Shown here: piece by piece, positions 35,474 to 41,287 of the stretch
How positions within the stretch are numbered: the first letter of the stretch is position 1
How the letters are laid out: each line of letters begins with the position of its first letter
Made by a program: the position numbers and the translations under genes
Notes under the pieces: generated by a model
What the model was told of the DNA's origin: nothing
The model's database searches: none
Seen by the model: only the letters and a program-made list of their open reading frames with translations
Source: Pirellulaceae bacterium
Lineage (GTDB): Bacteria; Planctomycetota; Planctomycetia; Pirellulales; Pirellulaceae
Direction of reading: 5' to 3'
DNA: 41,287 nucleotides
NCBI GenBank assembly: GCA_016784735.1
Contig: JADHUC010000071.1
Location: 1 to 41,287, forward strand

Positions 35474-38400
35474 CTAGCGTTCCGTGATATCTGTGAATAG
35501 ATTGGCCGAGTTCGATCCGCCGTAGCCGTAGTGCGTGATCGCATCGACTGGTCCGGTAATCCGAGACGCCAGTTTCTGGCCTGATGTCTCGAAGGTTACA
35601 GTTTGGTTTTCGCAATCTACGGTCACGGTCACTTGATACATGGCCTTTCTATCGAAACGGATCTTCTCCTCAACATGCTCGACCTGGCTGCCGGTGATCA
35701 TCATGCTGCCTCTGCCACCGTAATAGAGCCGGCATTCGATGAGATCCTCTGGCGTATTGCCCTTCCCGCATACGAAGGAGGCGTTGCCGTGGCGTCCCTC
35801 GCCTGGCGCTCCTACCGCCCGTTTCACGAAGAAATCGAAGACTGCTTTCTGCAGGGGTCTGGTGGACTCACGCACCGCGTATCCGGCGGTGGCGTCTTTC
35901 GTGCTGAATAGCACAGCGGAACCGGTTGGATTCACCGTGCCGTTGATAAGGTGGAACTTCTGGATGTCAATCTTCTTGCCCGAACCGGAAGTGAATACGT
36001 CCTCGGTCTGTTCGATTTCCGCAAGAAGCTCCTCCGCTTGATTCTTCCACGACGCAGTAACCGCAGCAGGTCGGTACTGCTCGATCGCGGGCAAATGGTA
36101 CAGGCCAAGCGAGGCAAACATCGGGTAGTTGCACACGCATCCATGTCCCAGCATCGGCGCGGTCATGACGCCGCAGGCCGGTATGAAACTGGTCGTGCAT
36201 CCCGATCGTACGGAGTTCAGTCCGATTATCCGGTTGCTGTCGATGTCGTAGAACTCGGTCGCTGCGTCCCGATATACCAGCAGATGGTTATTGCCGATGA
36301 TCCGAGCACACGTGCGTGGACGCGGAATGCCTGTTGTATCGCCCACTTCCTCGCCCGTGCGAATGTCGAACAGGTAGCCGTGGCAGCCCTTGTAGTCCGA
36401 CAGCAGCAGGTAATCGTCCGTCACAGCAGGCGGATAGATCCGCTGGACGTCACCCGTCACGACATTGGCCTTGGACCACACCGGTGAACCATCGGCGGCT
36501 TGAAAGACGTGGATGGACTTTCGGTTGACCGCCAAGACGATCAACCCGTGCTTTGCGTTGTATGACAGCGCGGGAATGATGGGGCGGAGCCAAAGCCGTG
36601 TATGGGTGACACTGTGTTTGGGGACTGGGGTGTAGGCCAGCGGCTTCTCCCAGATGATCGCACCGTTTTCCGGATTGATCGCAAACAGCCGACCGGATCT
36701 TTCCCCGTCGGCGCCTCCGCCCATTCTCGGCACGTCGCAGTCCAGACCGTACAACGCATCGTCGCCCAGGGCGTAAGTGGTCGCCTGCTGCGTGCTTGGA
36801 CGCGTCCAACATACTTCGCCCGAATGGCGATCGACCGCGACCAAGCTCTGCCCGAGCATCGCCAGGAGCAAGTCGTTCCACAGCCTGACTTCGGTCCATT
36901 CGGGTGCTCCTTGAATCTCCGCCCGATGCCCATGGTATGTCAACGTCTGCGGGGAGCCGATCGCTGCCACTGCTTGCTCTCTGAATTCCGGCGGGATCTC
37001 AAAGACCTTTTGCCCCTCGCCTGTCGCTGCGTCATACGCATGGATCGTCTTTCCGGTAACGGTATACACCCAGTCCTCGGCGGCCACGCAATTGCGTTCA
37101 GTCGGTCGTCCGTACACGCGGCTGTCGAAGTTTCTGGTTTGAATCCACGGCGTCATCGGCATCTCGGCTTTCCATAGGTAATCGCCCGTGTAGATGTCGA
37201 CGGCGTGGAGGAACTGGCCGGTGATGATGAACATTCGCCCGCGGGTCACCAGCGGATACGGATGTCGCTCGTGCTGGAAATGCGAAGCGGGTGTGAAATA
37301 CCGGTCGATGTCGCCCGAGTACCAAAGGACGCCAAGCGGCCATTTCACCAAACGATCGGAATTCGCAAAGCAATTGTCCGGCCCGCCCGGTTCGTGTGTC
37401 CAGTCGTCGGCGCCTGCGGGTGGAGCTTCGCGGCGGACCGTCACGCCTTCTGGTTCGAGTTCCATCGCGTATCCAGTCCGTGCCGCCAGAAGCCGCTTCA
37501 GCAGATCGGTGTGGTCTTGCATGCCCGACAGACGCAACGCTCCTGTGTACGGTCGCAGTGCGTCGAGTGCGATCGATAACGCCCGTTCCGGCGAGCCGAA
37601 ACCGTCCAGTGATTCGACGACAACGAGATTCGCCCAGTAGGGTGTTAATTGGATCTTGGCGAGATCGCTCTCGATCACCTGCACTTGGTGGCCGCACATG
37701 CCTTCTTGTGACAAGGTGGCTTTGGCCTTGGCTGCTCTGTCCGCATCGGGTTCGAGCACAATCACTCGGTAATGACTGTCGTTGGCTAGCGTCTTAGCGC
37801 GAGTTCCATTGTCGAATCCGAAAAGCAAGGCGTACCCGTTCCGCTGAGACTTGGAGCGCGTCGAGAGAATCGGCGGCGAGGCGGTTTCGACCGTACGATG
37901 GCCCTCCGAGGCCGTCGTGCCTGGGTTTTCGACGGCCTCGGAGGGCCATCGTACATGATTCCGCGACTCGGTCGCAGCCTTGCCGTCCCGGCCATTGCCG
38001 TCGCCGAAGCAATACACGTTGCCGTTGTGTGTGACGACAACCAACTTTCGGTCTGCGACCAGTGCTTCGACCGGCCTGCCTTCGATCTTCGCCTGCCACG
38101 TGATGCGAGCTTCTTCTCCTCGTTTCGGAACGGCAATGGCGGCGATCGTGTCCTGGCCCCCCGCGAATAGCCGGTCTCCGGCCTTGATCAACACGCGAAG
38201 CGGCGACTTCAGCTCCCATAGGATGGGGAACTCCAACCTGGGCATAGTCACCTCGCGCCCGCCGTAAGATATGTGTTTGTGCTCGACGCTCTGCCATTGC
38301 GGCTTGGTCAGATCCCGAGCCACAATGCGGTCGTAATCGGGGAACGCCACGTGAGTGTGCCCGCGCGGTACGAGGTACTTCAATTCACCTACGAACTCGG

Positions 38401-39556
38401 ACGCGTACGCCGTCGTTTTGGTCAGCACGGGTTCCGTGTACCAATTCTCGGGATGCAGGATGTAGGTGTCGGCTCTGAGGAACGGGCGATTCTTGATAAC
38501 ATGCAACTCGTTCTCAGGTGGCTGTTTTGACCAGAAGATCGCCGATTTCGCGTCCTCCAACTCGGCCGGCAGTTCGGGCATGGCGTCCGGTCGTGTGCCG
38601 AACCAGCTTCCGCCCTGAACCCAATACTGATTGACTCCCGAGAGATACCACGTTCCCCGCGGCGGATTGTGCTTCACGTAGAAACAAGTATAGGGCTCCA
38701 TCGCGCCGGTATCCGGATCAAACCAGGCTGCCAGCGAACGGCCGCTGGGCACGGCGAATTTGCCGTCGATGATTGCCAGATATCCCTGCGGAGGCAGACT
38801 CAGGTCGTACGGCTTCCCGTGATCGCTCATACCGTCCTTGACGTACGACATGCTGTCGCTTCGCCATATGACATTGCCGGTTTCTGCGTCCACAGCACAG
38901 ACGAAGACGCCCTCTTCCGGCCAAATGCCGGCACCGAAATAGACGACGCCATTGCATGTCACCGGCGCCCCACGCACCGGCCACCGAGAACACAGCCTTC
39001 CGCCCGCCAACATGCGGCAGTCCGGATGTGTTTCCGGGGCTCCGCGTACCTTCCACAACAACTTGCCGTCGGTGGCTGACACGCAGTGCAGGTAGCCGTC
39101 GTCCGCGCCGAAGTAGAGCCTGCCGTCGAGGTACACGGGTGCGAGGCGCACGGGACCCTCGGTCACGTAACGCCACTTGACGGCGCCGGTGACGATATCG
39201 CACGCCATGACCTGATCAGTCACATTCGAGGGAATGAATACTAGCCCTTCGGCCGCGACCGGCGCGTAGGTCACGTCGGCGCACATTCGATACTGGTGGT
39301 CGTATGCCGGATCCGGATGGGGCAATGTTTTGCTCCACAACAGTACCGCATCGACGGGACCGGTTTGCTCGGTTGCTCCGGAACGGTTGGCATCATATCG
39401 CCACTGCGGCCAATCCTGTGCGCCGACGGTCGAGATGAACGACATCGTCGCGATGATGAAGAGAAGATGGATCGTCCGCGTGATCACCGCGCCGAGCTCT
39501 TGCCGGATCGGGAAAACGTGGCCCGAGGGCGTCGGGGGTTGGCAAGGTTCTTTCAT
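35474..39556 (-). CDS. Secreted PQQ-like propeller / methyltransferase-like / propeller fusion
   Basis: From the ATG at 39556 the product has 1360 residues; the ribosome site is weak, and a GTG further in (near VITRTIHLL) is an alternative. A membrane or signal segment lies at about residues 25-45. Residues about 48-520 form a first PQQ-like propeller (DWPQWRYDANRSG, ATDGKLLWKVRG). Residues about 575-710 resemble a SAM-binding Rossmann domain (LLFGFDNGTRAKTLAND, IVLEPDADRAAKAKATL, VIESDLAKI). A second propeller follows (about 720-1180), then a lectin-like beta domain. A perfect palindrome sits in frame at residues about 535-555, in the linker before the Rossmann part. Whether SAM is bound in the periplasm is unclear; the domain may be degenerate. 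Likely the upstream member of a three-gene operon. Confidence 0.85.
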   Translation of the reverse strand: MKEPCQPPTPSGHVFPIRQELGAVITRTIHLLFIIATMSFISTVGAQDWPQWRYDANRSGATEQTGPVDAVLLWSKTLPHPDPAYDHQYRMCADVTYAPVAAEGLVFIPSNVTDQVMACDIVTGAVKWRYVTEGPVRLAPVYLDGRLYFGADDGYLHCVSATDGKLLWKVRGAPETHPDCRMLAGGRLCSRWPVRGAPVTCNGVVYFGAGIWPEEGVFVCAVDAETGNVIWRSDSMSYVKDGMSDHGKPYDLSLPPQGYLAIIDGKFAVPSGRSLAAWFDPDTGAMEPYTCFYVKHNPPRGTWYLSGVNQYWVQGGSWFGTRPDAMPELPAELEDAKSAIFWSKQPPENELHVIKNRPFLRADTYILHPENWYTEPVLTKTTAYASEFVGELKYLVPRGHTHVAFPDYDRIVARDLTKPQWQSVEHKHISYGGREVTMPRLEFPILWELKSPLRVLIKAGDRLFAGGQDTIAAIAVPKRGEEARITWQAKIEGRPVEALVADRKLVVVTHNGNVYCFGDGNGRDGKAATESRNHVRWPSEAVENPGTTASEGHRTVETASPPILSTRSKSQRNGYALLFGFDNGTRAKTLANDSHYRVIVLEPDADRAAKAKATLSQEGMCGHQVQVIESDLAKIQLTPYWANLVVVESLDGFGSPERALSIALDALRPYTGALRLSGMQDHTDLLKRLLAARTGYAMELEPEGVTVRREAPPAGADDWTHEPGGPDNCFANSDRLVKWPLGVLWYSGDIDRYFTPASHFQHERHPYPLVTRGRMFIITGQFLHAVDIYTGDYLWKAEMPMTPWIQTRNFDSRVYGRPTERNCVAAEDWVYTVTGKTIHAYDAATGEGQKVFEIPPEFREQAVAAIGSPQTLTYHGHRAEIQGAPEWTEVRLWNDLLLAMLGQSLVAVDRHSGEVCWTRPSTQQATTYALGDDALYGLDCDVPRMGGGADGERSGRLFAINPENGAIIWEKPLAYTPVPKHSVTHTRLWLRPIIPALSYNAKHGLIVLAVNRKSIHVFQAADGSPVWSKANVVTGDVQRIYPPAVTDDYLLLSDYKGCHGYLFDIRTGEEVGDTTGIPRPRTCARIIGNNHLLVYRDAATEFYDIDSNRIIGLNSVRSGCTTSFIPACGVMTAPMLGHGCVCNYPMFASLGLYHLPAIEQYRPAAVTASWKNQAEELLAEIEQTEDVFTSGSGKKIDIQKFHLINGTVNPTGSAVLFSTKDATAGYAVRESTRPLQKAVFDFFVKRAVGAPGEGRHGNASFVCGKGNTPEDLIECRLYYGGRGSMMITGSQVEHVEEKIRFDRKAMYQVTVTVDCENQTVTFETSGQKLASRITGPVDAITHYGYGGSNSANLFTDITER
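37893..37954. repeat. Perfect 25-base-arm palindrome inserted in frame in a coding sequence
   Basis: Arms 37893-37917 and 37930-37954 (left arm begins GTACGATGGCCCTCCGAGG) are exactly complementary over 25 bases, with a 12-base loop. On the minus strand it is read as about 21 residues containing RWPSEAVENPG and ASEGHR, with no stop codon. It lies in the linker between the first propeller and the methyltransferase-like region, where added residues should be tolerated. Confidence 0.95.
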
Positions 39557-39607
39557 GGTATTCTCAAAGTGTTGTGGGGCTGCCGGCGAGGAATGGCACA
39601 TTTGTTC

Positions 39608-39679
39608 GTTTAACCCCGAGCCGGAGGCGACGGCCGTGGTCCACCCACAACAACCGTCGCCTCCGGCTCGGGGTTAAAC
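39608..39679. repeat. CGTTTAAC-ended palindrome, second copy
   Basis: A near-copy of the element at 16845-16925: both open GTTTAACCCCGAGCCG and close CGGCTCGGGGTTAAAC, with arms continuing into GGCGACGG and its complement. Only the loop and single arm bases differ, and paired changes keep the stem (CAGG/CCTT-type versus GAGG/CCTC). It lies between the DUF1080 gene stop (39683) and the propeller fusion start (39556). Confidence 0.94.
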
Positions 39680-39682
39680 GGG

Positions 39683-40522
39683 TCACTTTTCCGGTTCGTA
39701 CAGGGCGGCACAATCGTCCAACGGCCGGATCCAGACGTTGCGGAAGCGGACTGGGCTGTCGTGGTCCTGCAGGAACACGGGGCCGGTCATGGTCTTCTTT
39801 TGTTGTTCCCAGATTCTCTGCAAGTACGGTGTGGTCCCGTAGCGATACGGATGATACTTCGATTTGGGCTCGCCAAACGTCGCGTTGTCTTGCACTTTTT
39901 TTCCGTTCAGCCAAGCCGTGATTGAACCTTCCTCAACGATTTCACCACTATCATCCCGACGCGGCGCGCGGTATCGAATGTCGCACACCTGCCACTCGCC
40001 CGGCTTCCGGCACGCGTTCACCAGTGGTTTCGAGAAACCATAGATGGCACCCGCGTCTCCCATTTCGATCTTCTTCTTCCCGAACGAGTTGAAGATCTGC
40101 AATTCATAGTTGCCGTGAACATAGACGCCGCTGTTTCCACTGGTTGTCTCGGGTAGCATGAATTCGACGTGGATATCGGCATCGCGGAAATGCAGCTTGG
40201 ATACCAGGTGGTTGCTCCGCCCCTGACCACGAGTCGAGACCAATGTGCCGTCTTCGACGGGCCAGTTGATCTCGCCGCCTTCCATACTCAGGAACAAATC
40301 CGCACCCTGGCCATCGAACAGCACAACCGCGTCTTTCGGCGGTGGGACCGGCAGGCTCGACTGCTGCGGGGCGAATTCATCCCCGCCTTCTTTCCCTGGC
40401 TGTTCGGCGTCCGGCTCCTGGACGGCCATCGCAGAGCCCATTGAGTTCAGGATGGTCAGTCCGGCAATTGCCAAGATGGCAGCGTGAGAGAGAATGTGCA
40501 GCAAAGACCGGAGGGTAGGCAT
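39683..40522 (-). CDS. Secreted DUF1080 (3-keto-disaccharide hydrolase-type) protein
   Basis: A 279-residue protein with a long signal peptide (hydrophobic AAILAIAGLTIL, ending near MAVQEP). The ribosome site is weak (GGTGA just before the ATG). VVLFDGQGADLF opens the lectin-like jelly roll of DUF1080, followed by NWPVEDGTLV, SGNSGVYVHGNYELQIFNS and GEWQVCDIRYRAP in the usual order. DUF1080 members include 3-keto-disaccharide hydrolases, and many only bind glycans. Members often sit near Gfo/Idh/MocA oxidoreductases that make 3-keto sugars; one such gene lies 14 kb away in the same direction. Length is typical. Binding versus cleavage cannot be told here. Confidence 0.92.
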   Translation of the reverse strand: MPTLRSLLHILSHAAILAIAGLTILNSMGSAMAVQEPDAEQPGKEGGDEFAPQQSSLPVPPPKDAVVLFDGQGADLFLSMEGGEINWPVEDGTLVSTRGQGRSNHLVSKLHFRDADIHVEFMLPETTSGNSGVYVHGNYELQIFNSFGKKKIEMGDAGAIYGFSKPLVNACRKPGEWQVCDIRYRAPRRDDSGEIVEEGSITAWLNGKKVQDNATFGEPKSKYHPYRYGTTPYLQRIWEQQKKTMTGPVFLQDHDSPVRFRNVWIRPLDDCAALYEPEK

Positions 40523-40645
40523 GCTTCACCAATCCATTTGCTATAGTGAGGACCGAGAGAGTCGGACCGACAATGTGACTGGTCCGCTCGCATAACTCCC
40601 GCGATTGTTGCGGCTGGATCGTTTGACTGCAAGCGGCGAACGTAC

Positions 40646-40693
40646 GTGGGGCACGATTCCATCGTGCCGAGGCACGTTGGAAACGTGCCCCAC
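40646..40693. repeat. Two tandem hairpins inside one palindrome
   Basis: GGCACGAT-TCC-ATCGTGCC (40650-40668) and GGCACGTT-GGA-AACGTGCC (40671-40689) form two adjacent 8-base hairpins. GTGG and CCAC at the outside close a larger palindrome whose 23-base arms differ at two positions. It lies between divergent genes, 111 bases before the plus-strand ATG at 40804, and could be in either leader. Confidence 0.88.
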
Positions 40694-40803
40694 AAAATGC
40701 ATCCTTCGCTATCGTGCCCTGGCATAGTGGACCTTATTCCACGTAGGATAAGGGGAACGCTCGCAGCCAGAATACGAGACACCAAGAAAGGACTGCTGCC
40801 GTC

Positions 40804-41287
40804 ATGGACATTTCGCCTTCGGTATACGAACACGCAGCGTTCCTGATCGACCGCACACCGTGGGAGGCTTCGCGCGATGGCGATCTGATCTTCGAGGCCC
40901 ACGCGGAGGCTTATCGCACGTACCGCCAGACGCCGGTGATGCCCGGCATCGACATCTACAATCTGGAGGCCGAAGCGTACGGCGGCGTGATCGACAAGCC
41001 GGACGGCATAGGCATTCCTGCGATTTCCAAACCGATTTTCCACTCGGCGCACGAATTGACCCAGTTGAAACCGCTGGACCCGAAACGCGACGGGCGGATT
41101 CCGGTTATCATCGACGTGGCGCGGCGGCTCGCGGCCGAATTCCCCGAGGCGGTGATCCGCGTGCCGGTCAGCGGCCCTTTCTCGATTGCCAGCAACCTGG
41201 TCGGCTTCGAGACGCTGCTGCTGAACGTGGCGACCGAACCGGATCGTGTGGCCACGTCGCTGATGCACCTGGTCGACGGCCAGGTGG
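40804..41287 (+). CDS. Uroporphyrinogen decarboxylase-like protein (5' part, runs off window)
   Basis: The frame opens at the ATG at 40804 (AAAGGA about 11 bases upstream) and stays open to the right edge: 161 codons. TPVMPGIDIYNLEAEAYGG and VSGPFSIASNLVGFETLL match the URO-D superfamily barrel, which includes haem-pathway HemE and corrinoid methyltransferases of the MtaA/CmuA type. The Arg-rich HemE substrate signature near the N-terminus (RAPVW-like) is absent, and the start is longer than in HemE, so a methyltransferase-type or uncharacterised planctomycete member is more likely than HemE. The end is outside the window, so key residues cannot be checked. Confidence 0.8.
   Translation, partial: MDISPSVYEHAAFLIDRTPWEASRDGDLIFEAHAEAYRTYRQTPVMPGIDIYNLEAEAYGGVIDKPDGIGIPAISKPIFHSAHELTQLKPLDPKRDGRIPVIIDVARRLAAEFPEAVIRVPVSGPFSIASNLVGFETLLLNVATEPDRVATSLMHLVDGQV

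Overview
The window reads as a piece of chromosome from a planctomycete (Planctomycetota, probably Pirellulales-like). This is an inference from gene content: a small membrane protein starting MSDNPYASP, a DUF1080-type protein, a sulfatase, a Tat-exported Gfo/Idh/MocA oxidoreductase, secreted PQQ-like propellers, secreted TIM-barrel isomerase-like proteins, GC-rich sequence and many long palindromic repeats between genes. No rRNA, tRNA, CRISPR array, phage gene or insertion-sequence transposase was recognised.

Layout. 1-4479 (minus): a very large secreted glycosidase-like protein that runs off the left edge, preceded by a secreted isomerase-like TIM barrel. 4562-5716 (minus): a small protein of unknown function and a proteasome-like Ntn hydrolase that starts Met-Thr. 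6112-7392 (minus): a cytosolic-carboxypeptidase-like M14 peptidase. 7576-13451 (plus): a 1181-residue secreted protein with GATase-like and decayed PHP-like regions, and an M28-like peptidase. 13700-16806 (plus): an SDR epimerase overlapping a U32 (RlhA-like) protein by four bases. 16981-18276 (minus): a PQQ-like propeller. 18395-18817 (plus): a small membrane protein. 18842-22951 (minus): a propeller/di-haem cytochrome fusion, xylose isomerase and a PfkB kinase. 23076-24563 (plus): a sulfatase. 24574-40522 (minus): a long co-directional series of oxidoreductase, ceramidase-like protein, two giant glycosidase-like proteins, a propeller-methyltransferase-like fusion and a DUF1080 protein. 40804 onward (plus): the start of a uroporphyrinogen-decarboxylase-like protein.

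How the genes may work together. Most products carry signal peptides and act on sugars or esters (GH106-like, GH42-like, sulfatase, DUF1080, ceramidase-like, Gfo/Idh/MocA). Xylose isomerase and a PfkB kinase could take the released sugars inward. This fits a locus for decorated or sulfated polysaccharides, but the substrate cannot be read from the sequence.

The most striking structure is not a gene. Fourteen long, mostly near-perfect palindromes lie across the 41 kb. Twelve sit between genes and two sit in frame inside open reading frames (1370-1440 and 37893-37954). They belong to about a dozen unrelated sequence families. Four share the ends CGTTTAAC...GTTAAACG but have different centres, which suggests a modular non-autonomous mobile element. 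The second strong candidate for follow-up is the stand-alone proteasome-like protein with its small neighbour.
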